Source of the DNA: Buttiauxella sp. A111
GTDB taxonomy: Bacteria > Pseudomonadota > Gammaproteobacteria > Enterobacterales > Enterobacteriaceae
Reading direction: 5' to 3'
Assembly: GCF_014189855.1 (NCBI RefSeq)
Contig: NZ_BJFN01000001.1
Span: 620,001 to 684,000, forward strand
Length of the DNA: 64,000 nt
Part shown: positions 1-8,192 of the stretch, one piece after another
Numbering within the stretch: the stretch's first letter is position 1
How the letters are laid out: each line of letters opens with the position of its first letter
Program-made: the position numbers and the translations under genes
Notes under the pieces: model-generated
Told to the model about the DNA's origin: nothing
Database searches by the model: none
Seen by the model: the letters and a program-made list of their open reading frames with translations, nothing else

Positions 1-260
1 GCTTCTTCAACCACGTTGCCAAGAATATCCATCGCAAAAACAGAGGCAGGGAAGTAGCAGCCCTTCTCTATTTTACGCAGGCTGGAAACCGGAATGCGCT
101 TTCCGCGGAAGCAACCGTTCAGGTCAGTGAGCAAAACATCAACATATTGGGTATTTGGATAGCGTTCGAGGTACGTCTTTACTTCACGGGCAAACGCGCT
201 ACTTCGTCTCTCTTCGGAATGCTGAACAAAACTCTCAACTTCTACGATATTGGTTTCCAT
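1..260 (-). CDS. puuA: Gamma-glutamylputrescine synthetase PuuA (N-terminal part, cut by window edge)
   Basis: The reverse complement starts with ATG at 258-260 and runs open to the window edge, giving 86 residues that begin METNIVEVESFVQ. This is nearly the same as my recollection of the start of E. coli PuuA, including the segment VLLTDLNGCFRGKRIP. PuuA is a glutamine-synthetase-fold ligase that joins glutamate to putrescine using ATP, the first step of the Puu pathway in the cytoplasm. Only the N-terminal beta-grasp part is visible; the catalytic domain lies outside. It diverges from puuD across 222 bp that contain PuuR-like operators, as in E. coli. Confidence 0.95.
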   Translation of the reverse strand, partial: METNIVEVESFVQHSEERRSSAFAREVKTYLERYPNTQYVDVLLTDLNGCFRGKRIPVSSLRKIEKGCYFPASVFAMDILGNVVEE

Positions 261-305
261 GATTCACCGCCGTTGCTTTGGATGCCAGTCGCTGATTTCG
301 ACCGT

Positions 306-320
306 TAAATATAATGTCCA
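306..320 (+). promoter_or_regulatory. Candidate PuuR operator 1
   Basis: TAAATATAATGTCCA matches 12 of 15 positions of the PuuR-binding motif as I recall it from E. coli (AAAATATAATGAACA). It lies in the puuA-puuD divergent intergenic region, nearer puuA, where PuuR is known to repress both directions until putrescine binds. Prediction by eye only. Confidence 0.45.
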
Positions 321-400
321 CTTTTCGACAATGGCTCCATTTTAAATGTTTGTCAAATGTTAACGTGAGTTTGCAAATAGGTTATCACACTGCTAGATTG

Positions 401-415
401 AAAATATATTGAACG
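401..415 (+). promoter_or_regulatory. Candidate PuuR operator 2
   Basis: AAAATATATTGAACG matches 13 of 15 positions of the recalled PuuR motif. It is followed at once by a partial repeat (ATATTGAGCA), which suggests tandem sites. It lies about 70 bp upstream of the puuD start codon, in a position able to repress puuDRCB. Confidence 0.5.
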
Positions 416-482
416 ATATTGAGCAAAAAAGAGTAATACGGGTTAGTTTGGCAATAATTTAGTCCAGAATGTGAGGTCGATC

Positions 483-1247
483 ATGGGCAATATATTTGAC
501 AAGCCGGTTATCGGTGTAGTGATGTGCAGGAACAGGCTTAAGGGTCACCAGACCCAGACGTTGCAAGAAAAGTACCTTAATGCCGTATTGAATGCCGGCG
601 GTTTGCCGATTGCTCTGCCACATGCGCTGGCGGAGCCGGAACTCCTGAATGCTTTGCTGCCCAAACTCGATGGCATCTTCCTGCCAGGCAGCCCCAGTAA
701 CGTGCAGCCGCACCTGTATGGTGAAAACGGCGATGAGCCTGACGCCGATCCCGGGCGTGACGAACTGAGCCTGGCGTTAATCAACGCGGGTCTGGAAAGG
801 CGCATCCCCATTTTCGCCATCTGTCGTGGATTGCAGGAACTTGTTGTTGCAACGGGAGGGACTCTGTATCGTCGCCTGTGCGATCAACCAGAGTTTTTGG
901 AACACCGTGAAGATCCAGAGCTTTCGGTGGAGCAACAGTACGCTCCATCTCATGAAGTCCAGGTTCAGCAAGGAGGATTGCTTTCAAAGCTAATACCGGG
1001 TTGCAACACGTTTTGGGTGAACTCGTTACATGGACAAGGCGCAAAAACACTGGGCCCATTGCTGCGCGTGGAAGCACGCTCACAGGATGGTCTGGTTGAA
1101 GCGGCCAGTATTCACGATCACCCGTTCGCTCTGGGTGTGCAATGGCATCCTGAATGGAACAGTAGCGAATACGCGCTGTCGCGTATGTTGCTTGAAGGTT
1201 TTATCACCGCTTGTCAGAACCACCTCGCTGAAAAGCAGCGGCTCTGA
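483..1247 (+). CDS. puuD: Gamma-glutamyl-gamma-aminobutyrate hydrolase PuuD
   Basis: A class I glutamine-amidotransferase-fold hydrolase of 254 aa that releases GABA and glutamate from gamma-glutamyl-GABA. The nucleophile motif CRGLQE places Cys at residue 114, and a C-terminal QWHPEWN segment supplies the His/Glu of the triad. I chose ATG 483 rather than the in-frame GTG at 471: it has a GAGG ribosome-binding site 6-9 bases upstream, gives the 254-aa length of the E. coli protein, and puts the nucleophile at the E. coli position. It is the first gene of puuDRCB; puuR follows after 25 bp. Confidence 0.96.
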   Translation: MGNIFDKPVIGVVMCRNRLKGHQTQTLQEKYLNAVLNAGGLPIALPHALAEPELLNALLPKLDGIFLPGSPSNVQPHLYGENGDEPDADPGRDELSLALINAGLERRIPIFAICRGLQELVVATGGTLYRRLCDQPEFLEHREDPELSVEQQYAPSHEVQVQQGGLLSKLIPGCNTFWVNSLHGQGAKTLGPLLRVEARSQDGLVEAASIHDHPFALGVQWHPEWNSSEYALSRMLLEGFITACQNHLAEKQRL

Positions 1248-1272
1248 CCACTACTGTTAAGGAAAAGCAACT

Positions 1273-1830
1273 ATGAGCGATGACGGCCTGGCGCCGGGTA
1301 AACGTTTGTCAGAGATCCGCCAACAATTGGGGCTTTCACAACGTCGTGCCGCCGAACTGTCTGGATTAACGCATAGCGCCATCAGCACCATAGAACAGGA
1401 CAAAGTGAGTCCTGCTATCAGTTCGCTGCAAAAGCTGCTGAAAGTTTATGGGCTGTCGCTCTCCGAGTTCTTCGCAGAACCGGAAAAACCTGATGAGCCG
1501 CAGGTGATTATTAATCAGGATGACCTGATTGAGATCGGCAGTCAGGGTGTGTCAATGAAGCTAGTACATAACGGAAACCCGAACCGTACACTGGCCATGA
1601 TCTTCGAGACTTACCAACCGGGAACAACAACCGGTGAGAGGATCAAACACCAGGGTGAGGAAATAGGCACGATACTGGAAGGTGAAGTGATACTGACCGT
1701 TAACGGGCAGACATATCACCTCGTTGCAGGGCAAAGTTATGCCATCAATACCGGCATACCTCACAGCTTCAGCAACACCTCGGCAGGCATCTGCCGCATT
1801 ATCAGTGCCCATACCCCCACCACGTTCTGA
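1273..1830 (+). CDS. puuR: Transcriptional repressor PuuR
   Basis: A 185-aa protein, the same length as E. coli PuuR and nearly identical by eye. The N-terminal XRE-type helix-turn-helix is at about residues 10-65 (RLSEIRQQLGLSQRRAAELSG), and a C-terminal cupin domain at about 105-180 binds putrescine. It represses the divergent puu promoters, and two candidate operators are visible upstream at 306 and 401. The ribosome-binding site AAGGA lies about 9 bases before ATG. It sits between puuD and puuC, as in E. coli. Confidence 0.96.
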   Translation: MSDDGLAPGKRLSEIRQQLGLSQRRAAELSGLTHSAISTIEQDKVSPAISSLQKLLKVYGLSLSEFFAEPEKPDEPQVIINQDDLIEIGSQGVSMKLVHNGNPNRTLAMIFETYQPGTTTGERIKHQGEEIGTILEGEVILTVNGQTYHLVAGQSYAINTGIPHSFSNTSAGICRIISAHTPTTF

Positions 1831-1851
1831 TTTCTATACGCTGATTTAATC

Positions 1852-1870
1852 GGCCTGAGTTGCTCAGGCC
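1852..1870 (+). terminator. Short perfect hairpin between puuR and puuC (function unclear)
   Basis: GGCCTGAG and CTCAGGCC form an 8-bp perfect stem with a TTG loop, 21 bp after the puuR stop. No T-run follows directly (the first T-tract is about 15 bases on), so it may be an mRNA-stabilising or attenuating hairpin rather than a strong terminator. The 152-bp puuR-puuC gap is otherwise featureless. Confidence 0.4.
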
Positions 1871-1982
1871 ACCTTAATACGATGCTTTTTACAGGATTTA
1901 TTTCCTGGGGCATCTTGCAGCCAGATTATGACGACTGCAACCAAGGAAAATCGATTATCTTATTGAGTTATAAGGAGTTGGC

Positions 1983-3470
1983 ATGGACTTTCAGAATCTG
2001 AACTACTGGCAGGAAAAAGCGAAAAATATCGCGATAGAAACCCGTTTGTTTATTAACGGTGAATATTGTCCGACTCAGGATAATAGTACCTTCGACATTT
2101 TCGACCCGGCAGCACAACGCACCCAGGCACAGGTTGCGCGGGGTAAAAAAGCCGATGTTGATATTGCCGTTCGCGCGGCACGTGATGTTTTCGAGCGCGG
2201 CGACTGGTCGCAGGCCTCGCCCGCCAAACGTAAAGCCGTATTAAATAAGCTGGCAGATTTAATGGAACAGCATCACGAGGAACTGGCGCTGCTGGAGACA
2301 CTGGATACCGGCAAGCCTATTCGCCATAGCCTGCGTGATGATATTCCCGGTAGTGCCCGCGCCATCCGCTGGTATGCCGAAGCGATTGATAAAGTTTACG
2401 GTGAAGTCGCCACCACGGGGGTTAATGATTTAGCGCTGATCGTCCGTGAACCTGTGGGTGTTATTGCCGCCGTCGTGCCGTGGAACTTCCCATTACTGCT
2501 GGCCTGCTGGAAACTCGGCCCGGCGCTGGCTGCGGGTAACAGCGTGATTCTCAAACCTTCCGAAAAATCCCCTTTGACCGCCATTCGCCTGGCGCAACTG
2601 GCGAAAGAAGCCGGTTTGCCCGACGGCGTGTTTAACGTCATCCCAGGATTTGGCCACGAAGCAGGCCAGGCGTTGTCCCTGCATCCGGATGTGGACGTTA
2701 TCACCTTTACAGGTTCTACCCGCACCGGTAAGCAACTGCTGAAAGACGCAGGCGATAGCAACATGAAACGTGTCTGGCTGGAAGCCGGTGGTAAAAGCGC
2801 CAATATCGTGTTTGCCGACTGCCCGGATTTAACAAAAGCCGCCGCCACGGCTGCTGCGGGGATTTTCTACAACCAGGGCCAGGTGTGTATCGCCGGGACG
2901 CGCCTGTTGTTGGAAGAAAGCATTGCCGATGAGTTTATCGAACTCCTGAAAGAGCAGGCAAAAAACTGGCAGCCAGGCAACCCACTCGACCCGAATACCA
3001 CCATGGGTACGCTGATCGATAACGCCCACGCTGATACCGTACACAGTTTTATTCGTAACGGCGAAACCGAGGGAAAACTGGCGCTGGATGGCCGGAGCGG
3101 TCAACACCCTGCCGCGATTGGACCGACGATTTTCCTCGATACCAGCCCCACCGCCAGCGTGAGCCGTGATGAAATCTTCGGGCCGGTTCTGGTCATCACC
3201 CGCTTCACATCCGAGGCACAAGCACTGGAAATCGCCAACGACAGCGATTATGGCCTCGGAGCCGCCGTATGGACTCGCGATCTGTCGCGGGCGCACCGCA
3301 TGAGCCGTCGCCTGAAAGCAGGCTCCGTTTTCGTCAATAACTATAACGATGGCGATATGACGGTGCCGTTTGGCGGTTACAAACAAAGCGGTAACGGGCG
3401 CGATAAGTCTTTGCACGCATTAGAAAAATTTAGCGAATTGAAAACCATCTGGATTTCACTGGAGCCTTAA
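1983..3470 (+). CDS. puuC: Gamma-glutamyl-gamma-aminobutyraldehyde dehydrogenase PuuC
   Basis: An NAD(P)-dependent aldehyde dehydrogenase of 495 aa, standard for the family. It oxidises gamma-glutamyl-gamma-aminobutyraldehyde to gamma-glutamyl-GABA. Hallmarks: the VVPWNFP motif, the cofactor loop FTGSTRTGKQ, catalytic Glu267 in LEAGGKS and nucleophile Cys302 in GQVCIAG. The ribosome-binding site AAGGAG lies 6-11 bases before ATG. puuB begins 2 bp after the stop, so the two are certainly cotranscribed. Confidence 0.96.
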   Translation: MDFQNLNYWQEKAKNIAIETRLFINGEYCPTQDNSTFDIFDPAAQRTQAQVARGKKADVDIAVRAARDVFERGDWSQASPAKRKAVLNKLADLMEQHHEELALLETLDTGKPIRHSLRDDIPGSARAIRWYAEAIDKVYGEVATTGVNDLALIVREPVGVIAAVVPWNFPLLLACWKLGPALAAGNSVILKPSEKSPLTAIRLAQLAKEAGLPDGVFNVIPGFGHEAGQALSLHPDVDVITFTGSTRTGKQLLKDAGDSNMKRVWLEAGGKSANIVFADCPDLTKAAATAAAGIFYNQGQVCIAGTRLLLEESIADEFIELLKEQAKNWQPGNPLDPNTTMGTLIDNAHADTVHSFIRNGETEGKLALDGRSGQHPAAIGPTIFLDTSPTASVSRDEIFGPVLVITRFTSEAQALEIANDSDYGLGAAVWTRDLSRAHRMSRRLKAGSVFVNNYNDGDMTVPFGGYKQSGNGRDKSLHALEKFSELKTIWISLEP

Positions 3471-3472
3471 TC

Positions 3473-4753
3473 ATGACTGAACATACCAGCAGTTATTACG
3501 CGGCAAGCGCCAATCAGTACGAGCCTTTTCCTCAGCTTTCCGAATCCGTCACTTGTGACGTGTGTGTGGTCGGCGGTGGTTACACAGGGCTGTCTTCGGC
3601 GCTGCAGCTGTCTGAAATGGGTTACGACGTGGTGCTGCTCGAAGCCGCGCGCATCGGCTTCGGTGCCAGCGGACGCAACGGCGGTCAGTTAGTTAACTCT
3701 TATAGCCGCGACATCGATGTCATTGAGCGCACCTATGGTGCTGACGCGGCAAAAATGCTCGGCAGCATGATGTTCGAAGGTGGCGAAATTATTCGTGAAC
3801 GCATCAAACGCTACCAGATTGATTGCGACTATCGCCCGGGCGGCCTGTTTGTGGCGATGAATCATAAGCAGTTAGAAAAGCTGGAAGAGCAAAAAGCCAA
3901 CTGGGAGCGCTACGGCAACACCCATCTTGAGCTGCTGGATGCTAACGAGTTGAAACGTGAAGTGAACAGCGACAGATACGTCGGCGCACTGCTCGATCAC
4001 AGCGGCGGCCATATTCATCCGCTGAATCTGGCGATTGGCGAAGCGAACGCCATCCGCCTGAACGGTGGCCGGGTGTTTGAGCAATCACCGGTGACTAACA
4101 TTCAGCACACCAGCCCGGCGGTGGTGAATACGGCTAAAGGCAAAGTGACGGCGAAATATGTGATTGTGGCGGGGAACGCCTATCTGGGCGATAAAGTGGA
4201 GCCGGAACTGGCGAAACGCAGTATGCCATGTGGTACGCAAGTATTGACCACTGAACCGCTGAGCGAGGAAGTTGCGCGTTCGCTTATCCCAAATAATTAC
4301 TGCGTGGAGGACTGCAACTATCTGCTGGATTACTACCGTCTGACCGCAGATAACCGTCTGCTATACGGTGGCGGTGTGGTGTACGGCGCTCGCGATCCGG
4401 CAGACATTGAGCGTCTGGTGATGCCAAATCTGCTGAAGACCTTCCCGCAGCTGAAAGGGGTGAAAATTGACTACAGTTGGACCGGCAACTTCCTGCTGAC
4501 GCTGTCGCGCCTGCCACAGGTTGGCCGTCTGGATAACAATATTTATTACAGTCAGGGTTGCAGCGGCCATGGTGTCACCTATACCCATCTGGCGGGCCGT
4601 CTGATAGCCGAATTGCTGCGCGGTGATGCAGAACGCTTCAATGCCTTTGCGAATCTGCCGCACTACCCGTTCCCGGGTGGCCGCACTTTCCGCATTCCAT
4701 TTACCGCAATGGGGGCGGCTTACTACAGCCTGCGCGACCGTCTTGGGGTATAA
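3473..4753 (+). CDS. puuB: Gamma-glutamylputrescine oxidoreductase PuuB
   Basis: An FAD-dependent amine oxidase (DAO family) of 426 aa, the same length as E. coli PuuB. It oxidises gamma-glutamylputrescine to the aldehyde that is the PuuC substrate. The dinucleotide-binding fingerprint GGGYTGLSSAL lies at residues 34-44, followed by GFGASGRNGGQ. In E. coli puuE (GABA aminotransferase) follows; here the operon ends and a tRNA-Asn 3'-end remnant with a terminator begins 79 bp downstream. Confidence 0.96.
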   Translation: MTEHTSSYYAASANQYEPFPQLSESVTCDVCVVGGGYTGLSSALQLSEMGYDVVLLEAARIGFGASGRNGGQLVNSYSRDIDVIERTYGADAAKMLGSMMFEGGEIIRERIKRYQIDCDYRPGGLFVAMNHKQLEKLEEQKANWERYGNTHLELLDANELKREVNSDRYVGALLDHSGGHIHPLNLAIGEANAIRLNGGRVFEQSPVTNIQHTSPAVVNTAKGKVTAKYVIVAGNAYLGDKVEPELAKRSMPCGTQVLTTEPLSEEVARSLIPNNYCVEDCNYLLDYYRLTADNRLLYGGGVVYGARDPADIERLVMPNLLKTFPQLKGVKIDYSWTGNFLLTLSRLPQVGRLDNNIYYSQGCSGHGVTYTHLAGRLIAELLRGDAERFNAFANLPHYPFPGGRTFRIPFTAMGAAYYSLRDRLGV

Positions 4754-4831
4754 AATAAACAGGGGTTACTGGCGAAAGTGAGTGCCCCAACAACCGATAC
4801 CTATCACGCAAAGGCCACTGGCAAAGGCGAT

Positions 4832-4894
4832 TCCAGTCAGAGGAGCCAAATTCGAAAGCCCGTTTAAGGAAACTTAAGCGGGCTTTTTTGTTTG
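4832..4894 (+). repeat. tRNA-Asn 3'-end remnant plus terminator (copy 1 of direct repeat)
   Basis: These 63 bp match 15892-15954 with two substitutions (A/G at 4856, T/C at 4863). The first 17 bases are the last 17 of tRNA-Asn, including CCA, and the rest is the tRNA's terminator region. The tRNA 5' part is absent, although CACTGG at 4816-4821 resembles the 5' T-stem strand. This is either an attachment-site scar from an integrated element or the product of recombination between tRNA-Asn loci. It separates the puu operon from the ttr cluster. Confidence 0.85.
4857..4889 (+). terminator. Rho-independent terminator after puuB (copied from tRNA-Asn)
   Basis: AGCCCGTTTAAG and CTTAAGCGGGCT form a 12-bp stem (one G-T pair) with a GAAA loop, followed by a T-rich tract. 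It lies 104 bp after puuB and would end the puuDRCB transcript. Confidence 0.85.
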
Positions 4895-4920
4895 TGCAGA
4901 TTTAACTGTTTTATCCCCCT

Positions 4921-5526
4921 TCAACTCAGCAACAGAAATGACTCCCGTACCTGTTGAAGTCGATTCACCAGTTCAGCCAGGCTGCCCGCCTGCATTTTTT
5001 CCATCACTCTGGCGCGGTGTACCTCCACCGTTCGTACCGCAATGTTCATTGCGTTGGCAATCTCACGGTTGATTAACCCGTTTGCCACCAGCCCCGCTAA
5101 TTCTCGCTCTTTTGGTGTGAGTTGCTGATAACAAGCGACAATCTTTTGCCTATCGAACGTCTGCGCAGAAGCGAGCAGCGCACGTTCCAGCGCAACCTGA
5201 AGCGGTTTTGCAGAAACGGGCTTTTGCAGAAAATCTATCGCGCCGCGTTTCATCTGCTCCACAGCCATTGGGACATCACCATGACCGGTGAGGAATACCA
5301 CCGCCAGCGTACTGCCGCGTTGCAACATTTCCTCATGCACAACCTGACCATCCATACCCGGCATACGCATATCCAACAACAAGACCCCCGTCTGATACAG
5401 ATCAGCCTGAGACAGAAACTTCGCCCCTTCATTCCAGCAGAAAACGTCATACCCCAGGCTTTCAAGCAAAAATGCGCAGGCCTGGGTTACCGCCACATCG
5501 TCATCCAGTAAATGAATTCTCGCCAT
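4921..5526 (-). CDS. ttrR: Tetrathionate response regulator TtrR
   Basis: A 201-aa response regulator. The receiver domain is at about 1-120, with acidic pocket Asp8-Asp10, phosphoacceptor Asp52 in LLLDMRMP and the conserved Lys in FLQKPVS. The C-terminal LuxR-type helix-turn-helix is at about 133-195 (LTPKERELAGLVANG). With TtrS it activates ttrBCA when tetrathionate is present. It overlaps the 3' end of ttrS by 26 bp, so it is cotranscribed and translationally coupled. Sequence and context match the Salmonella ttr locus. Confidence 0.93.
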   Translation of the reverse strand: MARIHLLDDDVAVTQACAFLLESLGYDVFCWNEGAKFLSQADLYQTGVLLLDMRMPGMDGQVVHEEMLQRGSTLAVVFLTGHGDVPMAVEQMKRGAIDFLQKPVSAKPLQVALERALLASAQTFDRQKIVACYQQLTPKERELAGLVANGLINREIANAMNIAVRTVEVHRARVMEKMQAGSLAELVNRLQQVRESFLLLS

Positions 5527-7282
5527 CGCGTTTTTGCTCCTCCCTGCGCGGAAAATCTAACATTACAGCCACACCCATTTGACCATCTGCGGCCCTTTGA
5601 TTCTTGATAGTGATTTCTCCCATGCCATAACGAACCAAACGCTGACAAATCACCAACCCTAGCCCCATCCCCTCATCGCGGGTCGTCATAAAGGGTTGGA
5701 AAACCTGACGTAATAACTCGTCATCCATTCCTCCGGCATTATCCTGTAAGGTGATTCGCGCACCCTCGTCTTTATGCTCCACCACAATCCACACCTTTTT
5801 TGCACCTGCCTGTGCCGCATTCAGGATAAGGTTCGCCAACACCTGTTCAAGCAGAACTGGCGGCAAATACAGGGTCTGCCTTGCATTCACGTCCAACTCC
5901 AGCGTTACCGCCGGAAAGTGCTGCGCCATGCGCAATAATTGCCAGACGTGCAAAATAGCGTCACGAATGTTGACGCATCGCCACTCTTCCGTCATGACCG
6001 GGTTACCTTGCGCCTGGCTAACCCAATGGCGCAGATTTCGCAGTGTGTCGCCCCCTCGCTGGGCCTGACTAGCAATTTCTTTCAGTGCCGTCTGTAGCGG
6101 GTGGTGTTCATTTTGAGATTCAAGGCGGATCAGGCATCCCTCGGCATAATGGCGAATAGCAGAAAGCGGTTGATTCAGTTCGTGGGCAAAACCGGAGGTC
6201 ATCTCCCCCAACACGCTCATTTGCCTTGCCGTTTCCAACGCCTGCTCCTGTTGGCGAAGCTGAACATTATTACGCTCTATCTGCTGACCGCGCCGCCGTA
6301 CCAGTAGCATGACCCAGATATAATTTAGCGTGAGCATGAGCAGAACCAGCGCCACTGTGCCCATCACCCATTGATGTTGTATCAGCCAGCTTTTGATATC
6401 CAGCCACAGATGCCGCTGCTGTGGGTGCTGACGCACGTCGTGTAACAACGTTTCGACCTGGCTTGTAGAAGCCGGGGCCCCCCAATGAAAAGGCGAGTCC
6501 TGCGGTGTATTAAATAAAACTTTCGTGACGCGATCCGCCAGTTCATCACTGACACTCGGCAGTGCCGCAAATGACCAGTTGGGATAAAGCGGCGTACTGG
6601 TTAAGCAGGGAATTGAGGATGGATGGTTTAACACCGCGACAAAATCTTCTTTATGGACCAGTCCCTCTTCATCCATATTTTCTAGCAGGCATACCGGTAC
6701 AATCACCGCCTGAACGGCTTTTTCGCGTAACAAATAGAGCAGCGCATCGGCCGGGAAACCTGTGAAACGCAAATTCAAGTCCCGCTCCGGGCGAATGCCG
6801 TTATCACTGAGCGCCTTATACCCCAGCAAATAGCCGCCAAAAGCCTGCGCATCAATCGCGCCTACGGTTTTGCCGATCAGATCGTGTACGTTTTCGATCC
6901 CACTGTCGCGCCGGGTCAGGATAACACTGCCGATAACATTGCTCGCAGCCTGACCACCGCGACCAGAACGCAAAGAAGCCAGCCAACGCAGCGGTGAATG
7001 GCTGTTCAGTTGCACAAACTGCGCCGGATTGGTCACCACGAACTGTACCGTTTTGCGGTTAACCGCTTCCTGCATTTGATGCAAATCCAGCGCCTGGATA
7101 TGAAACTGCTCGCCGGGTATTTGTTGATTGAGCAGTCTCTCTAACGGTTGCCAGTGGCTTCGCGTCAACACCTCTCCACGCATCGCCAGAATGCCAATAC
7201 TCCACGTCTGCGCCCATGCCACACCGCTCATCATGACAGCTGACATCAATAATGCCAGGCATCTCATCTGTATGCCGTTCAC
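5501..7282 (-). CDS. ttrS: Tetrathionate sensor histidine kinase TtrS
   Basis: A 593-aa sensor kinase. It has a signal peptide (to about Ala24), a periplasmic PhnD-like substrate-binding region to about residue 300, one membrane segment at about 306-330, a dimerisation/phosphoacceptor helix with His367 in GFAHELNQPLS, and a HATPase domain with an N box near LILNAAQAG and G boxes QDNAGGMDD and GMGLGLVI. It autophosphorylates on tetrathionate binding and passes phosphate to TtrR. The start is GTG with AGGA 7 bases upstream; a second possible start is Met6. Divergent from ttrB. Confidence 0.93.
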   Translation of the reverse strand: MNGIQMRCLALLMSAVMMSGVAWAQTWSIGILAMRGEVLTRSHWQPLERLLNQQIPGEQFHIQALDLHQMQEAVNRKTVQFVVTNPAQFVQLNSHSPLRWLASLRSGRGGQAASNVIGSVILTRRDSGIENVHDLIGKTVGAIDAQAFGGYLLGYKALSDNGIRPERDLNLRFTGFPADALLYLLREKAVQAVIVPVCLLENMDEEGLVHKEDFVAVLNHPSSIPCLTSTPLYPNWSFAALPSVSDELADRVTKVLFNTPQDSPFHWGAPASTSQVETLLHDVRQHPQQRHLWLDIKSWLIQHQWVMGTVALVLLMLTLNYIWVMLLVRRRGQQIERNNVQLRQQEQALETARQMSVLGEMTSGFAHELNQPLSAIRHYAEGCLIRLESQNEHHPLQTALKEIASQAQRGGDTLRNLRHWVSQAQGNPVMTEEWRCVNIRDAILHVWQLLRMAQHFPAVTLELDVNARQTLYLPPVLLEQVLANLILNAAQAGAKKVWIVVEHKDEGARITLQDNAGGMDDELLRQVFQPFMTTRDEGMGLGLVICQRLVRYGMGEITIKNQRAADGQMGVAVMLDFPRREEQKRDGENSFTG

Positions 7283-7292
7283 CGAAATATCC

Positions 7293-7381
7293 TTGTTGAT
7301 TATGTTTTAGATCAACAACAAGCCGGGTATGTGGTTAACCACAATAGAGCCGCCCCTCCATGATTTTTACACTGTAAATCA
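7293..7381. promoter_or_regulatory. Palindrome-rich control region between ttrS and ttrB
   Basis: Three inverted repeats lie in the 175-bp divergent gap. TTGTTGAT and ATCAACAA (7293-7318) are 8-bp arms spaced by 10. GTGGTTAACCAC (7331-7342) is a perfect 12-bp palindrome. At 7361-7381, TGATTT pairs with AAATCA around an inner TTTACA-C-TGTAAA. Salmonella ttr is known to need TtrR and the anaerobic regulator FNR. None of these is a canonical FNR box (TTGAT-N4-ATCAA), so which site binds which protein is open. Confidence 0.5.
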
Positions 7382-7457
7382 TAGACATTTTTTATACATC
7401 ACTAGTCAGTCAATGACGTGACCAATGTTTTGTTGTTGCATCACGACGGGGGAAAAT

Positions 7458-8192
7458 ATGGACAGTAGTAAACGGCAGTTTCTCCAGCAATTGGGCATTC
7501 TGAGTGCGGGTGCCTCATTGGTGCCGCTGGCTCATGCGAAATTCCCCTTCTCTCCTGAACGACATGAAGGGTCCGCACACCATCGTTATGCCATGCTCAT
7601 CGATTTGCGCCGCTGTATTGGTTGTCAGGCCTGCACGGTCAGTTGTGCTATTGAAAACCAGACACCACAGCGCGAATTTCGCACCCATGTAAATCAATAT
7701 CAGGTGCGACTTGAAGGCGAACAGAGCGTCACCAACGTGCTGCTGCCCCGCCTGTGCAACCATTGTGATAATCCGCCCTGCGTGCCCGTTTGCCCCGTTC
7801 AGGCGACGTTTCAGCGGGAAGACGGCATTGTGGTCGTTGACAACACACGTTGTGTCGGCTGCGCTTATTGCGTGCAAGCCTGTCCCTATGACGCACGCTT
7901 TATCAATCACGAAACCCAAACCGCCGATAAATGCACCTTCTGCGTCCACCGTCTGGAAGCCGGATTGCTCCCCGCCTGTGTGGAGTCTTGCGTCGGCGGC
8001 GCTCGTATTATCGGCGACCTGAAGGATCCCAACAGTCGTATCTCGCAAATGCTTCACGCAAACCACGACGCCATCAAGGTGTTGAAGCCCGAAAGCGGCA
8101 CCCAGCCCCATGTTTTCTATTTAGGTCTGGATGAAGCCTTCGTCACCCCATTGATGGGACGCGCGCAATCCGCACTCTGGCAGGAGGTTTAA
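7458..8192 (+). CDS. ttrB: Tetrathionate reductase iron-sulfur subunit TtrB
   Basis: A 244-aa electron-transfer subunit with four cysteine clusters for [4Fe-4S] centres (for example CIGCQACTVSC, CNHCDNPPCVPVC, CVGCAYCVQACPYD). It carries electrons from TtrC to TtrA on the periplasmic side. ATG 7458 is chosen over an in-frame upstream ATG at 7425: it has a GGGGGA ribosome-binding site and the protein then begins MDSSKRQFLQ like Salmonella TtrB. The Tat signal has Lys-Arg instead of Arg-Arg, a known natural variant for TtrB. ttrC starts directly after the stop. Confidence 0.94.
   Translation: MDSSKRQFLQQLGILSAGASLVPLAHAKFPFSPERHEGSAHHRYAMLIDLRRCIGCQACTVSCAIENQTPQREFRTHVNQYQVRLEGEQSVTNVLLPRLCNHCDNPPCVPVCPVQATFQREDGIVVVDNTRCVGCAYCVQACPYDARFINHETQTADKCTFCVHRLEAGLLPACVESCVGGARIIGDLKDPNSRISQMLHANHDAIKVLKPESGTQPHVFYLGLDEAFVTPLMGRAQSALWQEV

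Noticed and set aside
2396..3416. Long reverse-strand open frames opposite puuC
   Set aside because: They are antisense to a clearly identified dehydrogenase, low in complexity and resemble no family; they are codon-bias shadows.
4800..4848. A complete second tRNA-Asn at the puu-ttr border
   Set aside because: Only the last 17 bases match; acceptor 5' strand, D-arm and anticodon arm are missing, so it cannot be a tRNA gene.
7293..7318. FNR box in the ttrS-ttrB gap
   Set aside because: TTGAT and ATCAA are both present but spaced by 10 bases instead of 4, so it does not fit an FNR dimer site.
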